Of a stretch of DNA of 64,000 nucleotides, positions 9,952 through 22,210 are shown piece after piece (the stretch's first letter is position 1; each line of letters begins with the position of its first letter). The position numbers were made by a program, and so were the translations under genes. The notes beneath the pieces are model-generated. The model was not told the DNA's origin. It saw only the letters and a program-made list of their open reading frames with translations, and did not search any database. This DNA comes from Aquila chrysaetos chrysaetos. Lineage: Eukaryota; Chordata; Aves; Accipitriformes; Accipitridae. The DNA lies in contig NC_044012.1 of the NCBI RefSeq assembly GCF_900496995.4, positions 25,867,606 through 25,931,605 of the forward strand. Reading direction: 5' to 3'.

Positions 9952-12202
9952 ATGAGAAGTTGGTTTTGTGAACGTGGATCTAATTAGTTGACACAGCACA
10001 TTTTTTGTATTGATAGCTCCGCAAAGTGATGAAATTGTTTTGCTTTGTTTTTGTTTATTACTTGATTTCAATTATCATGTAACATAACACACACATTACA
10101 TCATGCAAGGTTCTTTCATCTAAGAGTCAGGGGTGAAATTAATGCATCTTTCATCCTAAAACATGATTCATGAAATTAATATCAGTTTTCTATTCTCTTT
10201 GGAGTTGCACCACATAGTAAGCTGCTTATACATAGATATTCTTCTTTTGCTGTATTATATGACAAAGATAGTCAGACATTTATCAGAAATAACCTGCTGT
10301 GAGGTGTTTCTTTTGAAGTCCCTTACATAAGTTTTCTCTCTTCTTAAAGACAAAATACAGTCTATCATTAAATCCTCAGCAAGGTGGGCAATATTTTTTG
10401 TGTGATTAGGTTTATTTCTGAGATGTGATACAATTCATATTGGAGTCCATGGAGGATTCTCAGTACTCTGTGAATCAAATTATATTGTGAACATTCCTGA
10501 ACACACAGTGGCAGATGTCCAAAACAGCCTTAGGTTTTATCTCACCCCCAAACTACAGCTTAAAGGTGAATTTAGTTCTGAAAGGAGAGATATTTATATT
10601 TTTAATGCTCAGGATCAAAAGCTCAAAATAATCAAAGTGTACATTGAATTAATATCTAAATTTGTGATTTACTGAGATAGATGTGTGTTTTTGTAGAAGT
10701 TATATAGGAGAAACCCCAAATTTAACTGTATTAGAAAAAAACCCAACTTTCTTTTTTGAAGGAAGGAGAGCTGTGAAGTGAGATTTCAGAGTAACAGGCT
10801 AAGCCGCGGTCTAATAACATTATCAACTCAATAAATTCATCCCAGAATATGCAATTTTTACTGGTGTCCCACTTGCTTATCTTCTATGTGTTATCTCTGC
10901 CCTTCTTCTGGCATGCCTGCAGGTACATTGAACAGGCTCCTTTTGGCTGTTCAAAACTGCTCAGACCTACAGCTTAAATCAAAGACCATTCACAGGTCTT
11001 AAAGGATTCCTGCAGGTCTTATTTCACCTGTGTATCCAATAGATAAAAGCAACCTTTTAGACATCAAAGTATCTAAAGTGTCATCCAAGTGACATCAAAA
11101 AGTGGACAGATTCCCAGTGAATTTCTGAAATCATAAGCAGTCAGGGATACTCAAAACTTTCAGCTCAGTTTGATCCACAAGTTTGAGAGGGTGCATTTTC
11201 CTGAAGTTTCCTTTAATTTCTGCTTACTCCTCAGGCATCCTTGATCCTGGTCTACAACCGATCTTGCAGCTAACCCCATCATTGATGGCATCTTTCAATA
11301 GAGAGCAATTATGAGGTGGGAATCTGCTGGGAAAGGCAGATGCTGGCTTTTGCTGAGGTTTCTTTCTTTGTTTATGCCATTATTGTAATACTATATTATT
11401 ATCATGGTTATCATAATCGTCAACATGGTTATCTTCAGACCACATATTATTTCTAAATTATGAGCTTTTCCAAATCTAGAGATGAATATGCAGATTTCCT
11501 AAGCTATAATACAGAAAAAAGCCATCTCAAAGTTCTACAAGAACATTCCAAGAGATTTTCAAATACCTCATGAGCACCCATTACTAGCTTGTACATACTG
11601 TGTCATAATTATATAAAACGTATGCCTTGATGCATACACCCCCCTATTATAAGAGATTATCACATTAAAATAGGTAAGTTAAGGTCACTTGGATCTTTCC
11701 CTTAATCAGTTCATTGTTTATTACACTTTTTGGACCTTCCAGATTATTGTGTTTGCATTGAGTAGCTGGAGGTAGAAGTGCACTAAGTCTGCAGAAAGAA
11801 TGTTTTTACCCTTGTTATTTGTCTCCAGCCTTCATTTGAGATAGTAAAATAAATTCCATTTTGTCTCAAGGTATAACGTTGATTACACTAAAAGACCTAT
11901 AACTGGACAAAAGAAATTACTGTCCTCCTGTCATCCTAATTATGCAGGACTTAAATCAAGTCAGCTTACTTCCTCCCCTAATGCTAAAGAGAGCAATAGA
12001 ATACAAAAGTAATTCCACACATAAAGCCTGGAGATATTAGAAAGGTCTGTGGTGGAGTGTGCATGTCACACTATGTGTGGGTTTGAAGTGCCTGCAACGC
12101 ACAAGCAATAAGCAAAAACAATTTCAGCACTTTGAGGAACTACCTGTTCTATAATTTGGGGTTGGTACCTAATTATGAACTCACACATACGATGCCTAAT
12201 GT
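9952..12202. other. Divergent intergenic region of the second pair
   Basis: AT-rich DNA between the promoters of the 8313 (-) and 12914 (+) genes. Its two ends carry the conserved upstream element (about 10021-10047 for the minus gene and 12111-12135 for the plus gene). No coding feature is supported in between. Confidence 0.55.
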
Positions 12203-12230
12203 CCTCCAGGCAACCAACAGCTGTATAAAA
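12203..12230 (+). promoter_or_regulatory. CCTCCAGGC motif and TATA box
   Basis: CCTCCAGGC at 12203-12211 lies a few bases before GTATAAAAGC (TATA 12224-12230). The ~200 bases around it resemble the promoter at 27091. Confidence 0.75.
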
Positions 12231-12913
12231 GCTCTTTGCATTAAGTCTTTCTATCCACTCCTCACACCTTTCTCACCTTCGTGAATTGGGCAAGTCAGAT
12301 TTGTCTCAAACTTTGCTAAACTTAAAATCAAGAGTTCTTGACAGCAAGTTAACTCAGGACCAAGTCCTCTCCAGTTACTGCCAGGCTGGCAGTGATGTCT
12401 AGATTATTTGCTGCTGGAAATAATGTTTGGTTTCTCATTTGTTACTAGGTCCTGTAAAGATAGGCTGCAGAAAAACGGTATATCAAGCAGTTTTAAATCC
12501 CAAACTTGTAACATTTTAGCATGCCAAAGAATTCCTTGACTATTTTAGGAAGTAAAGAATAATTCATATGCATGGTTGGATACAGTTGCATTTAGCAGAG
12601 TTCTGCTGAGTTTATAACAGGAAAGATCAAAATTATCAAGCAGAAAACATCAACTAATAACAATGTAATACTATCAAAAATAGCTCATCTGGAAATACCA
12701 AAGATACAATTGAAAAGTACACTACTTTGTCATACTAAAGTCAAAACTAGCCTCCAGATTACACTGCTAGGAAGAACAGTAATAGAAAATATGTTTACTT
12801 CCCAGATTTGTTACTGAGACCCTGTTGGACTGCTTCATCATAACCTAATGTTTCATATTTCTTTAATGTTAACATAAATGACCATGTTTTAGACTGACTT
12901 CCATCCTTGCAAG

Positions 12914-13249
12914 ATGTCTTGCTACGACCCGTGCTCCACCTCTGCCTGCGGCATCACCGGCCCCCAGCCCCTTGCTGAAAGCTGCAACGAGCCGTGTGTC
13001 CATCAGTGCCCTGACTCCATGACTGTGATCCAGCCACCCCCAGTTATCATCACCTTCCCTGGCCGCATCCTCAGCTCCTTCCCACAGGATTCAGCTGTGG
13101 GAAACTCTGGAGCACCCGTCCTTGGGGGCTATGGGGGCTACAGCTCCCTGGGCTATGGAGGCCTGTATGGCTACGGGGGCTTCTCCCTGGGTTGTGGGGG
13201 TCTGTATGGCTATGGGGTCTCCGTGGGTTACAGGGGCCTGTATGGCTAG
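12914..13249 (+). CDS. Scale-type beta-keratin with premature stop
   Basis: The protein starts [13 protein letters not shown] and has the beta core at about 31-64, with Arg replacing Pro at residue 51 (FPGR instead of FPGP). Gly/Tyr repeats follow. The frame stops at TAG 13247-13249 after 111 residues. Beyond it the same frame runs on without further stops through a typical tail (SCSPYSY, then GSCGPC) to TAA at 13322-13324, which would make 136 residues. The family has a Tyr codon (TAT) where this TAG lies. The exon 1 donor is GGG|GCAAGT at 12290-12291 instead of GTAAGT, and the acceptor is TTTTAG at 12892. Nonsense codon, core substitution and GC donor together suggest a gene losing function. 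A truncated protein is still possible. Confidence 0.8.
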   Translation: MSCYDPCSTSACGITGPQPLAESCNEPCVHQCPDSMTVIQPPPVIITFPGRILSSFPQDSAVGNSGAPVLGGYGGYSSLGYGGLYGYGGFSLGCGGLYGYGVSVGYRGLYG

Positions 13250-13689
13250 GGTAGATCCTATGATTCTGGCTCTTGCAGTCCTTATTCCTACCAGTACAGC
13301 CATGGCAGCTGCGGACCCTGCTAAATCCTACAGAAATATCCCAAATGAGCTATAACCAACAAATGAGATGTGATGGTTTCACAGCTGAAGAGATCTGAAC
13401 CTCCACTGCTCTGTTCCAAGACCACAGAGCTGTATCCCTTCAGCCCCCTTTGAATTTCTCCTCTTCTACTTCCAGTTTCTGCCTTAATGCTTCTCCCATG
13501 ACATTTCCATGTTGCCTGGGGTAAACATGTAACAAAGTTGCCCAAAACAGTTCCTGTCTGTTCAAATCAACAGCTAAGACTCAGGAAGAAAGGAAAAAAA
13601 AAAAAAAAAAAATCAATCACGTGTGAATGTATCCCTGACTGGAGAACTGTACTTGGAGATTCTGAAAATGTATTTCTTTTCTCACTATC

Positions 13690-13709
13690 ATTAAAAGTTT
13701 ACTGCATCA
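13690..13709 (+). terminator. Poly(A) signal plus TGCATCA end motif
   Basis: ATTAAA at 13690-13695 is followed by TGCATCA at 13703-13709, about 365 bases after the ancestral stop. Confidence 0.85.
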
Positions 13710-15055
13710 AAGTTGTCATGTTCTGGCATTCTCTTCTCATGTTTTCACCCTTATTATTTGTCTTGGGAGAAATCTAACCTATGCAGCTGTCAGTAACAGT
13801 TTAAACTATGAAGTTGAACTTCCTGCCCCAAAAAATCAGGGATTTTAAGTGTACAAAAGCAGCACAAAGCCCTCAGCACAGAAGGAACTACTGTCCTGCC
13901 CTCCCCATTTTTCAGATAAAGATCCTTGACATTTTTTAAGAATTTGGCTTCTTGGTGGTACATCCACTGGTTACAGATTAGTAGTGGTAGAGAAATGAAA
14001 CGGTAGATTACTAATTTTAAACCCTTTCCTAAAAAAACATTAGGCTTTAGTAAGAATTTCTTCCAGGTAAGTCTTTGATTCATCTCCTTGAACGTCAGGT
14101 TCTCACTCTAATACTTAAACTCCATCCTCAGTAATAGTCTCTGCAGAAAGTTTAATTCATTTTCCGCCAAATCCTTAAAGAAAGTTTTCTGGGCCATACA
14201 AGGGAACTTTTAAATCTGAAGTGTGGGTAATGGTCTTTCTGTATAATAATGAAATCTAAGGTGTTGGGTGTTTCTTGACAGAAAAACAGCTACTCCATAG
14301 AGCTACCCCAAGGGCTAATTCATCTATGCCAGCAAGAACAGCTGGAACAGATAGAACAGAGTTATAGTGCCTGGAAAGCTTAAAAGGTAGAAAAAATCAT
14401 AACCCTGTATACGTATCCTCAACACTGTTGTTGTGTTTCCCAATTCCTTCTGCCGGGGAAACCCTCACAACAGAAACCCCCATTTTCAGCTGCTCTAACT
14501 TTCAGCCTCTTCCACAGTAGTCCTCATCTAAAAGGTCCGTTAAATAGTCTACTCACCCCTGAAGAGCTCTTTTCCCTGTTGCAGCTCCAATCCTCTCCCT
14601 CTCAGCAGCTCCATGCCAATACCCTTCACCACCCTCTCCCCACCTCCCTAAATCCCTTCTGACTCAGGAGCATCCCTCCCACCTGAGGGTCTCATCTGCC
14701 ACCCTTTTGCCCATAATTTGCTTTGAATCCAGCCTCAGCTGAGCCACCAGCTCTACTCCTGCTACGATCAGCAAAGATGTTCAAGTAGTTCATTAGAGAA
14801 TGGAGGTTTAGTGTGGTTTCTTTCTAAACATAATGTTATTGCTGTAACCCAGGTCAGCTGTGGAGGAAGGATTCCTGCCCCAAATGTGTGCACTGAGTGC
14901 ACAAAGGATGATTGACTTCACTGATAGCTGGGCCATTTCAGCTGTGTTTTTGAAGTCTGAGCTTCATCCTATGTAAGGATGTGAGTTTCCCCATTTACAG
15001 AGAGGAGAGTTGTATATCCATAGCAGAAGAAATTAAAACTAAAAGTTGATTTGTT
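13710..15055. other. Intergenic, tail-to-tail gap
   Basis: It separates the 3' ends of the 12914 (+) and 15421 (-) genes. A C-rich patch lies at about 14440-14760. I see no gene. Confidence 0.6.
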
Positions 15056-15080
15056 TGATGCAGAGTAGAATCACTTTAAT
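15056..15080 (-). terminator. Poly(A) signal plus TGCATCA end motif
   Basis: On the minus strand ATTAAA (15080-15075) is followed, after 12 bases, by TGCATCA (15062-15056). Confidence 0.8.
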
Positions 15081-15420
15081 GAGAAATAAACATTCACAGA
15101 AAAGCATTGTAGAATATCAAGAATATGCATCAGAGTGGAGGCAGTTCCTTCTGTAATTGTTCTTCTTCAGTTGGACAGTGAAGTACCATTTTATAAGAAT
15201 ATAAATTACTTGTTTTATCCTACCCATTATACACATAGATGGAAAAGACCATGACTAGAGGGTGAAGAAATTAAGGATGTGCAGTGTGCTCCTAGCTCTG
15301 TTACAGTGGGGTGGCAGTGATCAGGACTTCACAACAGCTCCTTTGGGACCGCTGCTGTGGATCAAGATTGTATCTCTCAGTTGCTGGCTATTCCTTACTC
15401 AGGGGGTATTTCTGTAGGAT

Positions 15421-15927
15421 TTAGCAGGGCCTGCAGTGGCCACGGCTGTACCTGTTGGACCAGGAGGAGTAAGGGTTGCAATAGCCAGAACCATAGGGTC
15501 TACCATAGCCATACAGACCCCCATAACCAAGAGAGCCTCCATAGCCATACAGGCCCCCAAAGCCTAGGGAGCCGTAGCCTCCATAACCATACAGATCCCT
15601 ATGGCCCAGGGAGCCATAGCCCCCATAGCCATACAGACCCCCATAGCCCTGGGAGCCATAGCCCCCGTAGCCATACAGGCCCCCATAGCCCAGGGAGCCG
15701 TAGCCTCCGTAGCCCCCAAGGACGGGTGCTCCAGAGGATCCCACAGCCGAATCCTGTGGGAAGGAGCTGAGGATGGGGCCAGGGAAGGTGACGATAACCG
15801 GGGGTGGCTGGATCACAGTCGTGGAGTCAGGGCACTGACGGACGCACGGCTCGTTGCAGCTTTCAGCGAGGGGCTGGGGGCGGTTGATGCAGCAGGCAGA
15901 GGTGGAACACAGGTCGTAGCAAGACAT
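15421..15927 (-). CDS. Scale-type beta-keratin, intact, 168 residues
   Basis: Structural protein of hard cornified skin such as leg scales. The N-terminal Cys-rich head is at about 1-30 ([13 protein letters not shown], then CNEPCVRQ) and the beta core at 31-64. Residues about 71-148 are Gly/Tyr/Leu repeats ([14 protein letters not shown] units). The tail ([10 protein letters not shown] … RGHCRPC) supplies cross-linking cysteines. Exon 2 starts at 15947 (acceptor TGTTGCAG), the intron is 15948-17234, and the donor is TTGG|GTAAGT. ATG at 15927 is chosen because MSCYD is the family start, although the open frame extends upstream. It differs by only six residues from its divergent partner at 21360, including Cys13 versus Gly and GHC versus GSC in the tail. 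Confidence 0.95.
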   Translation of the reverse strand: MSCYDLCSTSACCINRPQPLAESCNEPCVRQCPDSTTVIQPPPVIVTFPGPILSSFPQDSAVGSSGAPVLGGYGGYGSLGYGGLYGYGGYGSQGYGGLYGYGGYGSLGHRDLYGYGGYGSLGFGGLYGYGGSLGYGGLYGYGRPYGSGYCNPYSSWSNRYSRGHCRPC

Positions 15928-15947
15928 CTTGCAAGGATGGAGGTAAG

Positions 15948-17234
15948 CTGCAACACACACTGATGATTAGACTAAGCAGAAGACAAAGACTTCAAAATTC
16001 AACAGTTTACATTAAAATAATGAGTCAAGTACAAGTAAATAAATTGATTTCCCACTTCGCAATCATAATCCTCTTTTTTCAAAAATCAGATTTTCGAAAA
16101 TTCTCTAGAAGATTTCTACACATACAGAAGCATATGGGAAATGTTATGCCTACCTCTGAAAGTGGTGTCCCTCATGAATATCCTGCAAAGAACTTGGGTA
16201 TATTTCTACATATTAAACTGAACATTGAGAAGCAAAAGCAGAGAAAGCAAAGTGACTTTGTCCAAGGTCATCTGATGAGTCAGAGGAGACTTGGATTTGG
16301 GTTCAGCAGGTTTACATGAGATGTAGTTTATGTATAACTTAATTACAGTAGCTTCTTCTTCCCACTCATCCCAATTTTGCTGAGAGTTGTAGGAACAACA
16401 GATTATAGGATTGTGACTCCCCAGATTGCTCAGAAAGCTATTTGACAAGACAACAAAGGACAGATGGTAGCATTATTATCCCAGTTCCCACCTATGCAGC
16501 TACTGTAGGGATACAGCCTGGACAATTTCAATATAAATAGTGTTTTAGTCCCTAATGTCTTTCAAAAAACTCATTTCACATTATTCTTCCCAGGACAAAC
16601 CAGGACTCCTTGATAAACCCAAGAATTCAGCCTATATTCTCCCCTCTAAATTTAGTTATTTTCTCCAAGGGTGATTTTACTCTTCTCCACTCATTATGTC
16701 CTGGAAGTCCTTAGAAGGGTTCTGAGAAAGAACATGAAAGCAAGAAAGTAAAGGACAGCCAGAAGGTTTGCTGTACTGGGACAACATACACAACTTTCTC
16801 AGATGTATTGCTTGTTCATCTCAGGTTGCATGAATGGCTGCAGTGGTGATGCCCTTATTCAATGTTGAACCTCATATGCAAACTTTGGAATAGGTTAAAT
16901 GCATTGAAGTAAGAATCATAGAATATCTCCAGTTGGAAGGCACCCATAAGGATCATTGAGTCCAACTCCCTGCTCCTCCCAGGACTACGTAAAACTAAAC
17001 CAGGTGACTAAGAGCACTGTCCAGTTGCTCCAGGGTCCGGTGTTTCTGACACCGAGAACTCCTCAGGGCCCCACACACCAAATAGGGCTGTATCTGCCAC
17101 CCCAGAGGCAGCATTAGAATCTCTGTCCCAAGGCAATGCAGATACACTCAACAGTATGGCTGGTGGACATCAACTGAAGTTGAAACCAGCAATAAAAAGA
17201 TACATTGATAGCAACAGAGAAGAATCAGACTTAC
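15948..17234 (-). other. 5' UTR intron of the 15421-15927 gene
   Basis: It contains a CR1 fragment near its 5' end (16914-17060). The last bases before the acceptor (CAGTGTGTGTTGCAG) are shared with the inverted partner at 21340; the rest is not. Confidence 0.75.
16914..17060 (-). mobile_element. CR1 LINE 3' end fragment
   Basis: The stretch starts AATCATAGAATATCTCCAGT and continues as the usual bird CR1 3' region read in reverse (GGATCATTGAGTCCAACTCC). It decays after about 17060. It is only a 3' UTR stub of a 5'-truncated insertion, inside the first intron of the 15421 gene. Confidence 0.85.
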
Positions 17235-17289
17235 CCAAGTCACCAAGAAGTCAAGGGAAGTGTTTGGAAGAGCTATGAGAGAGAAGAGC

Positions 17290-17313
17290 TTTTATATCGC
17301 AGCAGCTGGAGGT
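17290..17313 (-). promoter_or_regulatory. TATA box and CCTCCAG motif
   Basis: On the minus strand ACCTCCAG (about 17313-17306) precedes GATATAAAAGCTC (TATA 17296-17290). The conserved upstream element AGCAATTTCATCACCTCGA lies at about 17365-17387. Confidence 0.75.
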
Positions 17314-19988
17314 ACAAGATGAACATTGGTTGTCCAGCCCAATTTCAGACATGTGTAACTCATCGAGGTGATGAAATTGCTGTGTTCATTACTGGAGTTT
17401 ATGAGTCCTTTCAAATTTGTTTGTAATAAGGACCTAAACATCACTTTAGCTTATAGAGAATTCTTTCATTTTGTGATGACTTGGGGAAAATTAATACCTG
17501 GCATTATTTCAGTCACTTCCTTGAAATTACAACAGAAATTATTAAGCCAGGTCCTCCTGTATTAACAACTGGAGAGTGTCTCATGGGTTTATCAGAATTA
17601 CAAACTGCTGTCATGGGCAGGATTTTTGTTTAAGTACATATAATTCACATTACAACCTGCCAGGACAGAAGTTAAAAACTGTCCATATGATATGCAGGAA
17701 GGTTGGGGGTGGTTTCTGCATGTTTAGTTTCCCCACCCACGGCTGGGGGACACAGCACCCTTGGGAGTCAATGATGTTTTCCAGTAGTATTTGACACTGG
17801 CTGTAATGGGCACAATTCAGCTCAGAAGAGCAGCAGCAACTCCAGGGACCTGCAACATGTGCTTTAGTCTCTAAATAGGGCTTATGTGGAAATTGAAATT
17901 TAAACTTGACAGAAAAAATGGTGAAATCCTTTGTTTTGGAGTGCTGGGAACTCTTTTCATGCAGATGTGAGCTGAATCAGTTTCTCCATTCATCAGTCAC
18001 ATAAACAGTTGTATTCTCTTATAAAAATGTGTAGGGCTAAGACTGCGGAATTTCACATAGGAGATGGAAAGGAAGCCTTTATCTTCCTGAGGCTTGCTTG
18101 TTTTTTTAAGAGATAAACAAGGAATGAATTTCTGAAGTTAACTAAAGCTACTAAGGGATTGGAGATCCCAAAGAGACTTTTTCCAGGTATTGTTGGTTTG
18201 ATGTTGTCAGTACAAAGATGGTACTTAAGAATATCTAATAGGCCTGAGGAAACCTAAGCTTTTTCAGTACAAATGGATCCTCTGGTGCAAAAATTGAAAT
18301 GTGACAGAAGTGCTTTGAATTACTGACTCATTCTCAGGACTCATGACCTCCTGTAATACACTATTGTTGCTGCAAGCCATAAATCCAGAACAAGGCTGAG
18401 CTGGCAGTTTCTGTGAACAGGGAACAATTATGAACTTGGAATGCTCCATGCAAAACAAAGGCTGGTTCTTCCCTTGTTTACAGATGTATTATTTTAATAC
18501 TGAAGGCTCTGTGCCATAGATTATCTCTAAATTATGAGGTGGGTTTCTCAGCCTTTGAGGTGGTTAGAAGTTTTTTTGGACAGTAATATTTTCAAGCTTC
18601 CAGAGAGCAAGTCTTTTCAAATGCCGTGAACTATCCACTAATGGTTTGAGAATGCATTCTTACAATCAGATTAAAGACATGTGCCTGGATTTAGGTGCCT
18701 AGCAATTATGGAATGACATCACATTAAAATATGTAAGTCAAAGTATTTGTGTCCTTGGTATAATCAGTTAATGGCTGAAAACTGGGGATTTGTGGATCTT
18801 CAGGTTTTTTCAATGTAGAAGTATAGAATGAAATATAAACTTTTAAATAAAATCCAGCATTTCATAAGCTGTATAATCAGTGTATCTTTATCATTTTCAG
18901 TTGCACATCAGAGCACAGAAACAGAGGATTTAATTATTTTCTTGAGATGTTACAAGTCTATCAATGATCATCCTTTATCCATGTAAATGATTTCTCTGTC
19001 TCTATCGTGGCATATCTCCAGAGAGCTTTAGCAAGTTGCCACCCATGATGTTTCATTTAATTTCATTTCTCAGTAGTCTCCAATATTGCCTGATCTGAAG
19101 ATGGACATATAAATGGATCCCTGAAGGCTTTGTAACAGGAGACGGAAAACTGGAAAATGTGGGTGACAAATGCTTCACAAAGAAAGTGCCTTGTAATCTT
19201 GAGTACAGAATGGGTAAGTATTAGTTTGCCTCTAGACTCCAACCTGGGTTGAAATACAGTGAGAGACCTGTTAGAAAAACCTGAGTAGTTTAAAAGGAGG
19301 TTCTATCTCCACCTTCTGCTTAAAATTGTTCAAAGGACTTGCCAGCTTTTGAGAAAAGGACAGAGAGAGTAATCCACAGCTGAATGCACAACAAAGAAAG
19401 CAGGAGTTATTTCCCCAAGTCCCTTATTCATTAGACAAGGCCAGCATTTTGTTCAGAAGCAAAAGCCAAACAATAGAAAACCATTTAAGGACCGTAGGAT
19501 GTTTCCTATGGCTTCCTTTGGGTGCAGTATTGGTCTCATATTAAGTAGCTGAGAGTGCAAATGATAAAGATAAAAATGATGACCCCCAAAGTTGCTTTAA
19601 TGGAACTCCATTTCATCTGCAGGTATCTTACAGCCTGGATTTAATGGAAAAATCTGTGCACATCAGGTGACAACAGCCATGTAGTGAGCAGCCAAGTTTT
19701 GCCATTAATAATGGACAAGCTAAGGAAGAGTGTTAGTATAGTTGTTGTTGTAACGCCAAGGAAGTGAATGGAATGATAACAGGAATGAATATGACATTTA
19801 ACCATTCGAGGTGAAAGAGGCTTCTGTGATGAAATGCATCTATGATATTTCATGAGACTTCAAACCAACAAATAAACAAATAGTCAGCAAAACTTTGAGG
19901 ACCTACGTGTCATATTAGTTTCATGTTCGCCCCAATTATGCATATGCACAAATTGCACCTTAGGTGATCCCCATGATCTAGGGAACTG
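17314..19988. other. Divergent intergenic region of the third pair
   Basis: AT-rich DNA between the promoters of the 15421 (-) and 21360 (+) genes. Outside the promoter elements at both ends I see no coding sequence or recognisable repeat. Confidence 0.55.
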
Positions 19989-19995
19989 TATAAAA
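19989..19995 (+). promoter_or_regulatory. TATA box of the 21360-21866 gene
   Basis: ACTGTATAAAAGCTC, followed by the exon 1 donor AAAAGG|GTAAGT at 20057. A conserved CAGCAAAACTTTGAGGACC element lies at about 19885-19903, roughly 100 bases upstream. Confidence 0.85.
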
Positions 19996-20056
19996 GCTCT
20001 CCCAACTCGGGGCTCTTCATTCCACCTTGCTTGCTTTATTCACCTCTGTGAAAAGG

Positions 20057-21339
20057 GTAAGTATCATTCTATGTGATCCCTTTCCTGAAATTCTGGTATC
20101 TCTTTTCTGCTGGTTTTAATTAAGATCAGAATAATCCATAAGTATTCGAAGATTCTTAGTAATGTTGGATTATTTCACTGTCAATTTATTTTTCTTACTT
20201 GGTGTTGGACATCCATGTATTCGGGTTTAAAATGGTAAAACTATGTTTTTCAAAAATTACTGTTTCCTGTTAATACAAGTTTGAGCTATCAAAGCAGCTT
20301 CCAAATCATCATCAGAAAGCTTGTTCAATCACTAGGAATTTTTTAAAGATTTTGCATGTAAGTTTTTGATATGTGTCTATGTATATGCATGTGTTTGTTG
20401 AGGGGAAAAGCTTAACCAGAAAGAATATAGAAGTATTGCCTAAACAAGTATTGGAAAACAGAGATGAAACTAGGAGATCCCAACCTACCCTTTACATTGT
20501 CCATGCTATGAGCAAGGAGTTGGACTAGATGACCTCCAGAAGTCTCTTCTAATCTAATATTTTATTGGTTCTAGTGGGGAAAAAAATTGTTTACAGGCAG
20601 TATTCCTAGTCCTTCCATGGGATCCTATGGTGAAAGTCTTTCTGAAGAGCTCAGATCCCAACATACTTATCTGCAGTAGAAACCTAGCCCTAGTTATCTG
20701 AGTGTACCAGTTTCCCACCTGGGAAATCAGACAAATAATCTTTTCACCCACCCTGTGGCCCCCAAGCTACTTTGCAAGCACTTCAGGGCAGGGAATGCCT
20801 TATTTAATCTGTGTTTATAGCAGGTTCAGCATACTGGCAGCATGACTTTAGCTCCTGCTTCTGGAAGCACGTTGCAAGTCAATATGACAGAGTTGTTCTT
20901 CCGGCTACCCATTAATTTACCACATGAGCTTTGCTGGTTGTCAGGTCACACTGTTTTGGCTAATATAAAACAAACATGAAATGACCTTTCAGATACAGAC
21001 ATTGTAAGAGTGGCTGCAAAGTATAGCAGAAGTAATTTGCAAAGTAAAGATAATATTTTTGCAGTGTTTGGCAGTGGCATAGAACAAAGAACTACTTCAT
21101 AAAGGGAACCAAGTAGAAGAAATTAGGAATGAGACCATAAAAGAGATGACTGATCAGTGTACAATCTGGGCAATGGTGATTTACAAGAGGGAGAGAGATC
21201 TCATGAAAAATACTGAAGAAAAAGAAGGACAATCAAGACCTGAAAGATAAAGCCATTATTCTAGTCCATGTGTCCAAATTTCAAACTCTTTTTCCCACTG
21301 AATTTGTGTCTTTCATTTACTCCCCAGTGTGTGTTGCAG
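20057..21339 (+). other. 5' UTR intron of the 21360-21866 gene
   Basis: GTAAGT donor and TGTTGCAG acceptor. It carries a small plus-strand CR1 remnant at 20512-20560. Otherwise unremarkable AT-rich DNA. Confidence 0.75.
20512..20560 (+). mobile_element. Short CR1 LINE 3' remnant
   Basis: GAGTTGGACTAGATGACCTC is a hallmark of the avian CR1 3' end, here on the plus strand. Only about 50 bases are recognisable. Confidence 0.65.
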
Positions 21340-21359
21340 CTTACCTCCATCCTTGCAAG

Positions 21360-21866
21360 ATGTCTTGCTACGACCTGTGTTCCACCTCTGCCTGCGGCAT
21401 CAACCGCCCCCAGCCCCTTGCTGACAGCTGCAACGAGCCGTGCGTCCGTCAGTGCCCTGACTCCACGACTGTGATCCAGCCACCCCCGGTTGTCATCACG
21501 TTCCCTGGCCCCATCCTCAGCTCCTTCCCACAGGATTCGGCTGTGGGATCCTCTGGAGCACCCGTCCTTGGGGGCTACGGAGGCTACGGCTCCCTGGGCT
21601 ATGGGGGCCTGTATGGCTACGGGGGCTATGGCTCCCAGGGCTATGGGGGTCTGTATGGCTATGGGGGCTATGGCTCCCTGGGCCATAGGGGTCTGTATGG
21701 TTATGGAGGCTACGGCTCCCTAGGCTTTGGAGGCCTGTATGGCTATGGAGGCTCTCTTGGTTATGGGGGTCTGTATGGCTATGGTAGACCCTATGGTTCT
21801 GGCTATTGCAACCCTTACTCCTCCTGGTCCAACAGGTACAGCCGTGGCAGCTGCAGGCCCTGCTAA
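21360..21866 (+). CDS. Scale-type beta-keratin, intact, 168 residues
   Basis: Inverted duplicate of the 15421-15927 gene with the same architecture: Cys-rich head 1-30, beta core 31-64 ([20 protein letters not shown]), Gly/Tyr/Leu repeats about 71-148, and a tail ending RGSCRPC. TAA is at 21864-21866. Exon 1 ends at 20056 and exon 2 starts at 21340. The coding exon and the ~35 bases before it match the partner closely, but the 3' UTR, intron and promoter do not. This points to conversion of the coding exon rather than a recent duplication of the whole gene. It is the most canonical scale keratin of the window. Confidence 0.96.
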   Translation: MSCYDLCSTSACGINRPQPLADSCNEPCVRQCPDSTTVIQPPPVVITFPGPILSSFPQDSAVGSSGAPVLGGYGGYGSLGYGGLYGYGGYGSQGYGGLYGYGGYGSLGHRGLYGYGGYGSLGFGGLYGYGGSLGYGGLYGYGRPYGSGYCNPYSSWSNRYSRGSCRPC

Positions 21867-22190
21867 ACACAACAGGAAAATCCACTGAATAAAGTACAAG
21901 TAAAAAACAAAATGCAGATTCACCAGTGAGCAGATGAGTGACAGCTTTGTTAAAGCACTCACAAACCCTGTTCAGTGCAGTGCTTTCTGCATTCTCTGTA
22001 CCTCTCCTTTTTTCCCCTTGATTTTTTTCCTGGTATCTTCATGGGTTCAATTCCTTACTATCTTCTACTTTATCATACTTGTGACTGAATGCAGTGAGAC
22101 TTTTAACAGCATCTTTCAAAATGTGTTTGTCTCTGACATCTTGGATACACATTCTTAATATAGCAATGTATTTTTGTTCTTTTTATTCTC

Positions 22191-22210
22191 ATTAAAATTC
22201 TGTTGCATCA
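22191..22210 (+). terminator. Poly(A) signal plus TGCATCA end motif
   Basis: ATTAAAATTCTGTTGCATCA spans 22191-22210. It lies about 325 bases after the stop at 21866 and is nearly identical to the end of the 28673 gene. Confidence 0.9.
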
